A stretch of 64,000 nt of DNA from Gammaproteobacteria bacterium (GTDB lineage Bacteria; Pseudomonadota; Gammaproteobacteria; Steroidobacterales; Rariloculaceae), in the NCBI GenBank assembly GCA_022819855.1, contig JAJEGN010000020.1, positions 62,001-126,000 on the forward strand. The letters are read 5' to 3'. This document shows, piece by piece, positions 41,020 to 49,817 of this stretch. Every line of letters starts with the position of its first letter. Within the stretch, counting starts at the first letter, position 1. Below the pieces are notes generated by a model. The model made no database searches. It worked only from the letters and a program-made list of their open reading frames with translations, and was not told the origin of the DNA. Made by a program: the position numbers and the translations under genes.

Positions 41020-42756
41020 ATGTCGATGAGATCAGTTTTCGCGATTGTGGCCGGATTCGTGCTCTCGGCGACGGCTCCGGGCATGCTGCTCGCGCAGAGC
41101 GAGCCTTCGGACGAAGGTGACACGATACCTTTCGCGCGGAGCGCGCCTTCGGAAATTGTGCCGGGCGATCCGTCCGACCCCGGTGTGAGCTACGCGGACA
41201 TACTGCGCGGCTTCGACGATCAGTCCGGCTGGCTGACCTTCTCGGGCGACTACAGCGGCCGCCGCCACAGCCCGCTCACGCAGGTCAACCGCGAAAACGT
41301 ATATCGCCTTGCGCCCGCCTGGACATTCCAGACCGGCACGCTGACGCGCGGCCGGGGCTTCGAGACGACGCCGCTGCTCTACGACGGCGTGCTCTACGTG
41401 ACGGGGTCGAACAATTACGCCTGGGCGCTCGACGCGCGCACGGGGCGACCGTTCTGGACCTATCAGCGCGACCTGCCCGACAACCTGACCTACGGCAGAA
41501 ACGCGCCGGTCAACCGCGGTTTCGGCATGTTGGGCAACCGCCTGTTCATGGTGACGCTCGATGCGCACCTGCTCGCGTTCGACCGGCGCACCGGCGACGT
41601 GCTCTGGGATGTCGTGCTCGCGGATTACGAGATCGGCCATGCGGCAACGCTTGCGCCGCTCGTCATCGACGACAAGGTCATCGTCGGCATCTCGGGCGGA
41701 GAGTATCCGACCCGCGGCTTCATCGACGCCTACGATCCGGCGACCGGCGACCTCGTCTGGCGCTTCTACACGATCCCGGACTGGGGCGAGCCCGGCAGCG
41801 AGACCTGGCCGAACGAGGAAGCGGCGATGCAGGGCGGCGGCGGCACCTGGATGACGGGAAGCTACGATCCGGAACTCGACCTTCTCTACTGGGGAACGGG
41901 CAATCCGAATCCCGACTACTACGGCGCCTCGCGCCTCGGCGACAACCTCTACACAGCGGCGATCGTCGCCGTGGAGGGCGCGACGGGCGAGCTCAAATGG
42001 CACTACCAGTTCACGCCGCACGACATCCACGACTGGGATTCCAATCACGTACCCGTACAGGCGGAACTCACGATCGACGGCGAGGAGCGCAGGGTCGTCA
42101 TGGTCGCCAACCGCAACGGCTTCTTCTACGTGCTCGACCGCAGCAACGGCGAGCTGATCCTGGCGGAACCGTTCACCGACACGACCTGGGCCCGCGAGAT
42201 CGGCGCCGACGGCCGTCCCATCGTGGTCAACAACGACGGCAGCGGCGGCTGCCTGCCCGACCAGTGGGGCGGCACGAACTTCATGCCGCCGACCTACGAT
42301 CCGGCACTCGAACTCTTCTTCGTGAACGCCCGCGAGACCTGCTCGAGCTACGTGCCGTTCGAGCCTGAATACGTACGCGGCGAAGCGACGATGGGTGGGG
42401 TCGTGTGGACCGACCGCGATGCCGAATACGGTGCGTTGCGCGCGATCGACGTGATGACCGGCGAGCGCCGCTGGGAGTTCCGCTACCCGTCAGCGACGAT
42501 GGCCGGCGTCATGAGCACTGCGGCGGGCCTCGTCTTCGCGGGCGATCACCAGGGCAACTTCATGGCGTTCGACGGCGCCACCGGCGAGAACCTCTGGTAC
42601 TACCCCACGGGTTCGCGGATCTGGGGCGCCGCCGCCATGACCTACATGCTCGACGGCCGCCAGTTCGTGGTGATTCCGTCAGGCACGACGCTCGTCGCCT
42701 TCGCCTTGCCGCGTTATGAGTTCGCGAGCCCCGCTGGAGCGCTGATCGGCCGTTAG
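41020..42756 (+). CDS. PQQ-dependent (quinoprotein) dehydrogenase
   Basis: A 578-residue eight-bladed propeller of the methanol/ethanol dehydrogenase type. GGAG lies eight bases before ATG 41020, so the upstream GTG 41011 is not needed. The signal peptide ends GMLLAQ. Repeated W-motifs include AWALDARTGRPFW and LLAFDRRTGDVLW. Candidate cofactor and metal residues: Glu in GGEYPTRGFIDAYDP, Asn in GTGNPNPDYYG and the catalytic Asp in HDIHDWDSNH. The adjacent Cys-Cys pair typical of classic enzymes is absent; only two cysteines follow the signal, both near 400-440. Substrate probably an alcohol or related compound. Confidence 0.9.
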   Translation: MSMRSVFAIVAGFVLSATAPGMLLAQSEPSDEGDTIPFARSAPSEIVPGDPSDPGVSYADILRGFDDQSGWLTFSGDYSGRRHSPLTQVNRENVYRLAPAWTFQTGTLTRGRGFETTPLLYDGVLYVTGSNNYAWALDARTGRPFWTYQRDLPDNLTYGRNAPVNRGFGMLGNRLFMVTLDAHLLAFDRRTGDVLWDVVLADYEIGHAATLAPLVIDDKVIVGISGGEYPTRGFIDAYDPATGDLVWRFYTIPDWGEPGSETWPNEEAAMQGGGGTWMTGSYDPELDLLYWGTGNPNPDYYGASRLGDNLYTAAIVAVEGATGELKWHYQFTPHDIHDWDSNHVPVQAELTIDGEERRVVMVANRNGFFYVLDRSNGELILAEPFTDTTWAREIGADGRPIVVNNDGSGGCLPDQWGGTNFMPPTYDPALELFFVNARETCSSYVPFEPEYVRGEATMGGVVWTDRDAEYGALRAIDVMTGERRWEFRYPSATMAGVMSTAAGLVFAGDHQGNFMAFDGATGENLWYYPTGSRIWGAAAMTYMLDGRQFVVIPSGTTLVAFALPRYEFASPAGALIGR

Positions 42757-42786
42757 CCTGTGCGACTCCCCGCATCTGGCCACTGG

Positions 42787-43275
42787 CTACTCGACCGAAC
42801 AGGCTCCCACGTACATCTCCGGCCGCGAAGTAAATCCCGGCAGGATCGTCGGCGAATACTCGTGACGCGTGTGGATGGCCATGAACCGCCCGTCCTCGAG
42901 CTCCTGGGCGAGTACGGTCGTCAACCGCAGCGGCCCGGCGCCGAGCATTTGCATGAGGTGCAGGTAGCCCGACTGGTACCGCAGGACGATATACGACGAA
43001 CCGAACTGCCCCTCGGCCTCGGCCGTGCCTTCCTCGACGTCGATGTCGAAGAACGCGAGTTCGAACTCCGACGGGGTGACCTCCACGGTCGTCGCAGGAT
43101 CGTCCCAGTCGCCCATGGCGAGCGTCGAGAACGTGCAATCGAGCCGCGATGCGCCCTCGAGCCTGAGCATGAGCATGCGGGACTGCCCCTCCGCATCGTC
43201 GAGGACGCCGACGATCAGCGTGCCGGCCAGAGCCAGGGGAAGCAGCAGGAAGCGTCTGACGTTTGTTGTTTTCAT
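42787..43275 (-). CDS. secreted protein of unknown function
   Basis: A 162-residue protein from ATG 43275, with signal peptide ending DDAEGQ. The body looks beta-rich with conserved-looking blocks RLDCTFSTLAMGDWD and SSYIVLRYQSGYLHLMQ; two cysteines may form a disulfide. The frame stays open upstream to 44013 but that extension is antisense to the FMN-binding gene. It converges with the quinoprotein dehydrogenase. I do not recognise a family. Confidence 0.68.
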   Translation of the reverse strand: MKTTNVRRFLLLPLALAGTLIVGVLDDAEGQSRMLMLRLEGASRLDCTFSTLAMGDWDDPATTVEVTPSEFELAFFDIDVEEGTAEAEGQFGSSYIVLRYQSGYLHLMQMLGAGPLRLTTVLAQELEDGRFMAIHTRHEYSPTILPGFTSRPEMYVGACSVE

Positions 43276-43398
43276 GAGTCCGGTATTGTGCACGTTGATC
43301 GGCATTTGGCCAATCCACAGTGCCGCCCGGACGGGTCCGCGGCCGAAATTGACCGGACTCATTAAGCCCATGATAATCCACGGTCGGAGGAGGCCCCC

Positions 43399-43923
43399 GT
43401 GTTTCGAACCGTATTGCTCATGGCTGCTTTCGCCGTGCTTGGCGCGGGCTCGGTCAACGGTCAGGATGGCGACGACGCGCTGCGTCGGCAGCTCGAGCAG
43501 CTCTTTCCCGGCGCCGTGGACTTTTCGACGAAGGAGGGCGACCCGCCGCACTACAAGGCCTATGGGGCCGTGGGCTCCACCGGCGAACCGGAGCTTCTGG
43601 GGCTCGCCTTCTGGACCACGGAACTCGATCCGCTCGAGCGCGGTTACGACGGGCCGATCAAGGTGCTCGTCGGCATGGACACCCGGGGCGTAATCACGCG
43701 CGTCTTCATAACCGAACACCGCGAACCGTACGGCTACTTCTCGATCGACCTGCCATCGTTCGTCGCCCAGTTCGAGAGCAAAAACATCCGCGACCGCTTC
43801 CGGGTCGGCGAGGACATCGACTCGATCTCGCGGGCGACCATCACCATCAGAAGCGCAAGCCGCGCCGTCAGGAACAGCTCGCGCCGCGCCGCTCGCGCTC
43901 ACCTGGTCCCGCCGGAACAGTGA
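43399..43923 (+). CDS. secreted FMN-binding domain protein (NosR/RnfG N-terminal type)
   Basis: A 174-residue protein starting at GTG 43399 with GGAGGAGG upstream. The signal peptide ends SVNGQ. The FMN-binding domain includes KVLVGMDTRGVITRVFITEH and the covalent-flavin-like motif DSISRATITIRS, where one Thr would carry FMN by a phosphoester bond. In NosR this domain precedes a membrane part with 4Fe-4S clusters; here that part is the next gene, overlapping by four bases. The Arg-rich tail has no known role. Confidence 0.86.
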   Translation: MFRTVLLMAAFAVLGAGSVNGQDGDDALRRQLEQLFPGAVDFSTKEGDPPHYKAYGAVGSTGEPELLGLAFWTTELDPLERGYDGPIKVLVGMDTRGVITRVFITEHREPYGYFSIDLPSFVAQFESKNIRDRFRVGEDIDSISRATITIRSASRAVRNSSRRAARAHLVPPEQ

Positions 43924-44906
43924 TCGCGAACCGCCTGGCTGCCTCCCGCCTCGGGTGGATCGCGGTCCGGCTCGTTGCCCTGCTTGCAGCCCCGGCCGGC
44001 GCCTTGCGTGCACAGGGCGAAGCCGCGGACGACGGCTGGAACTTCGACGATTTCGAGGAGGTCGACCCGACGCTTTTCGAGCTGTTCGGCGATCAGTCGC
44101 TCGACATCGGCGTTTTCGCAGCGTTCGCGACGCTCGCGATGGTCAGTTTCCTGCGCAAGAGCATCCCGCTCAAGTACGTGACGCTCGTCGTCTGCGTGCT
44201 CTACATGGGCTTCTACAAGAGCCAGCTCCTGTCGGTCGTCAACATTTTCAGCACGCTGACCGGCAATCTGCCCATTTTCTCCTACAGCATGGCCTGGTAC
44301 GCGTTCGCAGGGTTTACCGTGGTCACGCTCGTGCTATGGGGCCGGGTCTACTGCGGCAGGATCTGCGCTTTCGGCGCGCTGACCCAGCTCATTGATGCCG
44401 TCGTGCCGTCGAGGTGGCAAATCGAAATCCCGGAGAAGCTCGAGCACCGGGCGGGCTACATCAAGTACGGGATTCTTTTCGCCGCGGTCGGCTACTATCT
44501 CGTCACGCGCGAGATCCAGTTCTACCGCTATATCGAGCCGTTCTGGATGTTCACGCTCGACGCGTCGATCCTGCTCTGGGTCATGCTCGGCGCCCTGCTC
44601 GTCGTGAGCGTCTTCGTGCGCAATTTCTACTGCCGCTTCCTGTGTCCGCTTGGCGCTGCGCTCGGCCTCGTGTCGACATTGACCGTGTTCCGCATCAAGC
44701 GCTGGTCGGAGTGCAGCCAGTGCGCGCTATGCGAGAAGACCTGCGAGTGGGGAGCCATTCGCGAACGCAAGATCATCATGACCGAGTGCGTGCGCTGCGA
44801 CGAATGCGAGATTCTCTACGCCGACCAGAAGGCCTGTCCCCACTGGCTGCTCGAAGCCAAGCGCAAGGCCAGGCTCAAGGCGCTGGGTTCGAGCGCCGAG
44901 GGATAG
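43920..44906 (+). CDS. membrane 4Fe-4S protein (NosR C-terminal / NapH type)
   Basis: A 328-residue polytopic protein. After a signal-like segment and an acidic stretch it has about five membrane helices. Two membrane CxxxCP-type motifs (YCGRICAFGA and YCRFLCPLGA) match NosR and NapH. The C-terminus holds ferredoxin-like clusters CSQCALCEKTCEWGA and CVRCDECEILYADQKACPHW, the second irregular. The start GTG overlaps the upstream FMN gene stop. Together they make a split NosR-like electron path from quinone or cytoplasm to a periplasmic flavin; no nosZ is nearby. Confidence 0.9.
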   Translation: MIANRLAASRLGWIAVRLVALLAAPAGALRAQGEAADDGWNFDDFEEVDPTLFELFGDQSLDIGVFAAFATLAMVSFLRKSIPLKYVTLVVCVLYMGFYKSQLLSVVNIFSTLTGNLPIFSYSMAWYAFAGFTVVTLVLWGRVYCGRICAFGALTQLIDAVVPSRWQIEIPEKLEHRAGYIKYGILFAAVGYYLVTREIQFYRYIEPFWMFTLDASILLWVMLGALLVVSVFVRNFYCRFLCPLGAALGLVSTLTVFRIKRWSECSQCALCEKTCEWGAIRERKIIMTECVRCDECEILYADQKACPHWLLEAKRKARLKALGSSAEG

Positions 44907-44929
44907 ACGGGCTCCGACTTCGCGGCCGG

Positions 44930-45688
44930 CTACTCCGCTTCAAATTCGAGCACGGCGTCCTCGAACGGCCGATACGTCACGTTGTCCATGCACATGAGTT
45001 CCTGGATCGACCAGTCCGTCTTGCGATAGAAGCGTTGCGCGATCCAGGGTTCCCGGAGCGCTACAGGATCCTCCATGCGCATGTCGATCTGCAGGAGGCC
45101 GTCTTCGTTGATGCGGATCCTTTCCGTCAGGCGCAGTTGGTCGCTGTGCGGTACGCCGCGGCGGTCGAGCCACGTCCTGTCGTTGAAGTTGACCGTTTCG
45201 ACGACGAGCGTGCCGCCCTCCCAGTGTCCCGTCGAGTCCCCCATCCATGAGGGTGCGAGATCGGTGCGATGGTCGCGTCCATCGGTATATATCTGCCGGA
45301 CCAGATGGTCGTATTCGTACACGATGAGCACGCGGCCGGGCGTTTGCACGATCTCCATCGGGAACGGGTGCAGATAGATTCTTGGAGTCCCCGGCGGGAA
45401 ACACCGATAGACGAGATCGTCAGTCTCCGCGACCGGCACACCGCGTGGCCCGCGCTGAGGCTTGCTGGCTTCGAACCTCGTCTGCCCCCACTCGGTCAGC
45501 GGGGGCGGATCTTCGCTGAAGCTGTAGATCGTCCATGGTCCGGCGCCTGGCGGGTTGCTGTTCGTCCAGACTCCGCCGAGGTCCGCGCCGTGCTCGAGCA
45601 CGAGTGTCTGAGCGGTCCCTGGGGTCGTCCACGCGGTGCCGAACAGCGCGACCAAGAGCGGGCCGACAATCCTGCTTCGATACGCCAT
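44930..45688 (-). CDS. secreted STDGR/YTDGR-family protein, copy 4
   Basis: A 252-residue protein with signal peptide ending TPGTAQ. Family features: ADLGGVWTNS, CFPPGTPRIYLH, RQIYTDGRDH, HWEGGTLVVETVNF, REPWIAQRF and terminal CMDN. It follows DUF6152 copy 3 by 20 bases in the same direction, the same order as the 31 kb pair. Function unknown; the shared cysteines suggest a disulfide in the oxidising periplasm. Confidence 0.82.
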   Translation of the reverse strand: MAYRSRIVGPLLVALFGTAWTTPGTAQTLVLEHGADLGGVWTNSNPPGAGPWTIYSFSEDPPPLTEWGQTRFEASKPQRGPRGVPVAETDDLVYRCFPPGTPRIYLHPFPMEIVQTPGRVLIVYEYDHLVRQIYTDGRDHRTDLAPSWMGDSTGHWEGGTLVVETVNFNDRTWLDRRGVPHSDQLRLTERIRINEDGLLQIDMRMEDPVALREPWIAQRFYRKTDWSIQELMCMDNVTYRPFEDAVLEFEAE

Positions 45689-45708
45689 CCTCGTGCACCT
45701 CCGGTACT

Positions 45709-46095
45709 TTAGCCGCCGATCAATGCGACGCCGTCGGCATTGACGAGCCTGGTGATGTCGACGGCAGGCGCGCCGTTCCTGGCCGGATGGCCCGTCATCG
45801 TGACCTCATCGCCCGGTTTGAGCACATCGCGATGCCACGCGACCTCGCCGCTCATGCGGGACAGGCGGTTCGGGCTCGTCAACTCGCCGGCGACATGGAT
45901 CGTCGAGCCATCGGCGTTGCTTACCGCGATATAGACCAGTACATGTGGATTGACGTACTGAAAGTCCGTGACCGTGCCGCTGTAGGTCACGCTCGTTTCG
46001 GCATCGAAAATTCCCGCACCATGGTGTGCCGATGCAAGGGGTGTGAGAAGCGCGAGCACGCCGGTAACGGCAACCACCCCAACGAGTCTGCGCAT
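45709..46095 (-). CDS. secreted DUF6152 protein, copy 3
   Basis: A 128-residue protein from ATG 46095, preceded by GGAGG. The signal peptide ends TPLASA and the mature chain starts HHGAGIFD. Core: GTVTDFQYVNPHVLVYIAV, SPNRLSRMSG and GDEVTMTGHPARNG. It is the first gene of a two-gene unit with copy 4 of the partner family. A longer frame reaching 46221 has an Arg-rich leader and is not accepted. Function unknown. Confidence 0.86.
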   Translation of the reverse strand: MRRLVGVVAVTGVLALLTPLASAHHGAGIFDAETSVTYSGTVTDFQYVNPHVLVYIAVSNADGSTIHVAGELTSPNRLSRMSGEVAWHRDVLKPGDEVTMTGHPARNGAPAVDITRLVNADGVALIGG

Positions 46096-46238
46096 CCTCC
46101 ATCCCCCGCGCCTGTTTCGGTTCGGTCCGAGACTGTGCCGCCGGCGCCCGGGACGATTCGATGCCGGCGCACTCCCGGGACAGTTCCCCGATATTATTCC
46201 CGGGTACGCCCGCCCGTCCATTCGGCACGATGCGCGTT

Positions 46239-47813
46239 TCAGAACCTCAGCACTTTCGCGTACCTCACCTGCGGCAGGCTGCGGATTTGCCTGATGATCT
46301 CGTCCGGCGGGAGTTCGTCGACGCCGACGATGGCAACGGCCTGCTTGCGCACGCGCTTGCGGCCGAGGTGCAGGGTGCCGATGTTGATATTGGCCTCGCC
46401 GAGTATCGTTCCGAGCGACCCGATGAACCCGGGCACGTCCGCGTTGTAGGTGAAGAGCATCACCGGCGCGAACTCGGCCTCGAGCGCGATGCCCCTGACC
46501 TCGACAATTTTCGGCGTGCCCGCGAGCACGGCGCCTGCGGGTCTGCGCCAGGCCTTGCCGGTCAGTACCCTGACCCGGATCAGGCTCTCGTAAATCGGCG
46601 AAGTCTCGGTCTTGGAGACGACCAGCGGGATGCCGCGTTCCTTGAGTATCGCCGGCGCCGAGACCATGTTGACGTCCTGCAGTATGGACCTCAGCACTCC
46701 GGTAATGGCGGCCGCCTCGATCGGTTTGGTGTTGAGTTCCGTGACGTGGCCTTCGAACTCGATCTCGATCGCGGAGACGCCGTTATCGGCGGTCTGACCG
46801 GCGAAGCTGCCGAGCTTCTCGGCGAGTTCGACGAAAGGCTGCAGGCGGGGCGCCTCTTCGGCCGAGATCGACGGCATGTTGAGGGCATTCGTGATCGAGC
46901 CCGTGAGCAGGTAGTCGCTCATCTGCTCGGCGATCTGGCGGGCCACGTTTTCCTGGGCTTCGGCGGTCGATGAGCCCATGTGCGGCGTGGCGATGAAATT
47001 CGGTGCGTCGAACAGCACGTTTTCCGCCGCCGGTTCCTCGCTGAAGACGTCGCAGGCCGCCGCGGCGACATGGCCGCTTTCGAGCAGCTCGCGCAACGCC
47101 TGCTCGTCCATGAGCCCGCCGCGCGCGACGTTGACGACGACGACGCCGGGTTTGGTCCTGGCGAGATTCGCGGCCGAGAGAATGTTGCGCGTCTGGTCGT
47201 TCAGCGGCGCATGCAGCGAGATCACGTCGGAGCGCTTGAGCAACGCGTCGAGTTCGACTTTCTCCACGCCGAGCGCCACGGCCCGCTCCGGCGTGATGAA
47301 CGGGTCGTAGACGATGACCTTCATGTTGAGGCCGCGCGCCCGGTCGGCGACGATCGAGCCGATGGTGCCGCAGCCGATGAGGCCGAGCGTCTTGCCGTAG
47401 AGCTCAACGCCCAGGAAGCGATGCTTTTCCCATTTGCCGGCCTGGGTCGAGACATCCGCGGCGGGAATCTGGCGCGCCGCGGAGAACATCATCGCGATCG
47501 TGTGTTCCGCCGTCGTGATCGAATTCCCGAAAGGCGTGTTCATGATGACTATGCCTTTCTTCGTCGCCGCTGCGAGATCGATATTGTCGATGCCGATGCC
47601 CGCGCGGCCGATCACCTTGAGATTCGCGGCCGCTTCGATGACGTCGGCGGAAACCGTCGTCGCCGAGCGGACCGCGAGGCCGTCGTAGCTGCCGATGATC
47701 CCGAGGAGTTCGTCGTGGCCGAGCCCGGGCCTGAAATCGGCCTCGATGCCGCGCGCCTTGAAGAGCTCGATCGCCGTTGGGGAAAGTTTGTCGCTGATCA
47801 GGACTTTGGGCAT
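46239..47813 (-). CDS. serA: D-3-phosphoglycerate dehydrogenase
   Basis: A 524-residue long-form SerA, first enzyme of serine synthesis. NAD motif GLIGCGTIGSIVADRA (about residues 145-160); catalytic Arg in VARGGLMDEQAL, Glu in SEEPAAENVL and His in TPHMGSSTAEAQ. After the catalytic domain (about residue 310) come the ASB (intervening) domain and a C-terminal ACT domain (TYNADVPGFIGSLGTILGE), which in relatives gives feedback by serine. ATG 47813 is chosen; the TTG two codons upstream also fits. It is the only clearly anabolic gene in this part of the window. Confidence 0.95.
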   Translation of the reverse strand: MPKVLISDKLSPTAIELFKARGIEADFRPGLGHDELLGIIGSYDGLAVRSATTVSADVIEAAANLKVIGRAGIGIDNIDLAAATKKGIVIMNTPFGNSITTAEHTIAMMFSAARQIPAADVSTQAGKWEKHRFLGVELYGKTLGLIGCGTIGSIVADRARGLNMKVIVYDPFITPERAVALGVEKVELDALLKRSDVISLHAPLNDQTRNILSAANLARTKPGVVVVNVARGGLMDEQALRELLESGHVAAAACDVFSEEPAAENVLFDAPNFIATPHMGSSTAEAQENVARQIAEQMSDYLLTGSITNALNMPSISAEEAPRLQPFVELAEKLGSFAGQTADNGVSAIEIEFEGHVTELNTKPIEAAAITGVLRSILQDVNMVSAPAILKERGIPLVVSKTETSPIYESLIRVRVLTGKAWRRPAGAVLAGTPKIVEVRGIALEAEFAPVMLFTYNADVPGFIGSLGTILGEANINIGTLHLGRKRVRKQAVAIVGVDELPPDEIIRQIRSLPQVRYAKVLRF

Positions 47814-47959
47814 GGTCAACCGGCGTTGCTTTGGCTCGATCGGCGCTTGCCGGAACCGAAGCCTCGTGCGCGAAAGGTGTGGCGGGCTCGGCAGCGCATT
47901 TTATACTATCGGATCAGGCTTCGAGCGTAGAGCGGCAGCGATGAACGCGGAGCATTCGC

Positions 47960-49789
47960 ATGACTGAAGGAAAACGCCTCCTTGCCCTCCACGCTGCGGC
48001 CGTGCTGGCCATCGGGCTGACCGGCGGTGCAGTGCACGGCCAGACTCCGGAACGCGCCGCCTGGCAGGGCGATCTCGCGGCGATCGACGCGGCCGACTGG
48101 AACTACGAGTTCGCCGCGCACCTGCTCGAGCGCGCCGGGTTCGGCGGTACGCCGGCCGAGATCGAAGCGCTCGCGCAACTCACGCCGGCCGAAGCGGTTC
48201 GGCGTCTCGTTCATTTCGATGGCGTCGACGCTGTCGACCTCCCGCCGTTCGAGCATTCCGACATTCACGACCCGGGGCTCGAGCCCTTTCCGCCCAGTCG
48301 GCCTGCCGTGACGGAACTCGCGAAGGAGACCGGCGAAGCGCTCGGCATCAAGGTCAAGCCGAGCGGCAACCGCCGGCTGCAGCCCGTCGTCAACAAGTTC
48401 TTCTACTGGCTCCGGGCGAGCCTGCTCGAGACGCAGCGGGTCGCATACTGGTGGGCGGGCCGCATGGTCGGCAGCCCGCGGCCGCTCGAGGAGAAGATGG
48501 CGCTGTTCTGGCACGGTCACTTCGCCGTCGGCGAGAACAAGGTGCGCGACTACCGCAAGCACCTGGGCCAGCTCGAACTCTACCAGCGCGACGGCCTCGG
48601 CAACTTCCGCGACCTCATGGTCTCGATCGCGCAGGATCCCGGCATGCTGTCGTTCCTCGACGCGGGCGTGAACGTCAAGGGCGCTCCGAACGAGAACTTC
48701 GCGCGCGAGATCATGGAGCTCTTCACGATGGGCGCCGGCAACTACAGCGAGCGCGACATCCGCGAAGCCGCGCGCGCCTTCACGGGCTGGAACTACGAAG
48801 ACCTCGAATTCGTCGTCAACGAAGCGCAGCACGATGACAGCGAAAAGACCTTCCTCGGCGAGACCGGCCGTTTCGACGGCGTCGAAGTCATCGACATCAT
48901 CATGGAGCAAGCGGTCACGGCCGAATTCATCGCCGGCAAGATCTATCGCTTTTTTGCCCGCCAGGAGCTTTCGCCCGAGCTTCAGGCGGAGCTCGGCGCC
49001 GTGTTCCGCGAGGGCGGCTACGAGGTTCGGCCCCTGCTCGAGACGATCTTCCTGTCGCGCGACTTCTATGCGCCGGAGACGGTCGGCACGCAGATCAAGA
49101 GCCCCGTGCAGCTCGTGGTGTCGACCTACCGCAAGCTCGGGCTCGCCGGCGCGCCGGGCATCCCGGACTTCAACTCCGCCACGAGCGCGCTCGGCCAGCG
49201 CCTGTTCTTCCCGCCGACAGTTGCCGGCTGGGCTCACGGGCGAAGCTGGATCACGCCGGGGCTGCTGCTCGAGCGCGGCAACTTCGCGCGCGACGTGCTG
49301 TTCCCCGACATCAACTTCCGCGCGCCCGACCGCGTCAACGGCAGCGGGGAGATCCAGAGGGTCGCGCGCAATATCCGCGACGGGCTCGACATCACCTCGG
49401 CGACCATGCCTGATGCCGACACGGCCGTCATCGCGGAATCGAACATGCTTGCGGACCGGGACGAGGACTTCAACACGCGCTACGGCAGCTTCCGCGGCTG
49501 GCAGATGGCGATCGACCGGGTCAAGGCGATTCCGCGCGATACGGCGAACGTCGATCTGAGCCGGATCGTGATCGATGCGGAGCTGAAGAACACTACCGAG
49601 GTCATCGACCATTTCATCCACCGCTTCATGCGCGTGGCGCCGGGCGACGATGTACGCCTGATGCTCGTTGCGTTTCTCGACGAGCAACTCGGCACTTCGG
49701 ATATCGCGACGGCCGAGACCTACATGGAAGATGCGCTGCGGCTCGTGCTGCACCTGCTCATGAGCCAGCCGGAGTATCAACTGGGGTGA
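47960..49789 (+). CDS. DUF1800 protein
   Basis: A 609-residue secreted protein with signal peptide ending GAVHGQ. The DUF1800 domain fills almost all of it: HLLERAGFGGTPAEIEALAQL at the start, LEEKMALFWHGHFAVGENKV, SFLDAGVNVKGAPNENFARE, MELFTMGAGNYSERDIREAARAFTGW (read as two blocks) and GWAHGRSWI. These are usual markers. DUF1800 genes nearly always precede a DUF1501 gene, as here with 28 bases between. The role of the pair is unknown, though both are predicted to be exported. Confidence 0.92.
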   Translation: MTEGKRLLALHAAAVLAIGLTGGAVHGQTPERAAWQGDLAAIDAADWNYEFAAHLLERAGFGGTPAEIEALAQLTPAEAVRRLVHFDGVDAVDLPPFEHSDIHDPGLEPFPPSRPAVTELAKETGEALGIKVKPSGNRRLQPVVNKFFYWLRASLLETQRVAYWWAGRMVGSPRPLEEKMALFWHGHFAVGENKVRDYRKHLGQLELYQRDGLGNFRDLMVSIAQDPGMLSFLDAGVNVKGAPNENFAREIMELFTMGAGNYSERDIREAARAFTGWNYEDLEFVVNEAQHDDSEKTFLGETGRFDGVEVIDIIMEQAVTAEFIAGKIYRFFARQELSPELQAELGAVFREGGYEVRPLLETIFLSRDFYAPETVGTQIKSPVQLVVSTYRKLGLAGAPGIPDFNSATSALGQRLFFPPTVAGWAHGRSWITPGLLLERGNFARDVLFPDINFRAPDRVNGSGEIQRVARNIRDGLDITSATMPDADTAVIAESNMLADRDEDFNTRYGSFRGWQMAIDRVKAIPRDTANVDLSRIVIDAELKNTTEVIDHFIHRFMRVAPGDDVRLMLVAFLDEQLGTSDIATAETYMEDALRLVLHLLMSQPEYQLG

Positions 49790-49817
49790 GCGCGACGGGA
49801 TCAGAGGGGTAAAAGGC

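Noticed and set aside
43276..44013. An N-terminal extension of the 42.8 kb secreted protein
   Set aside because: The extension is antisense to the FMN-binding gene, while ATG 43275 begins a proper signal peptide.
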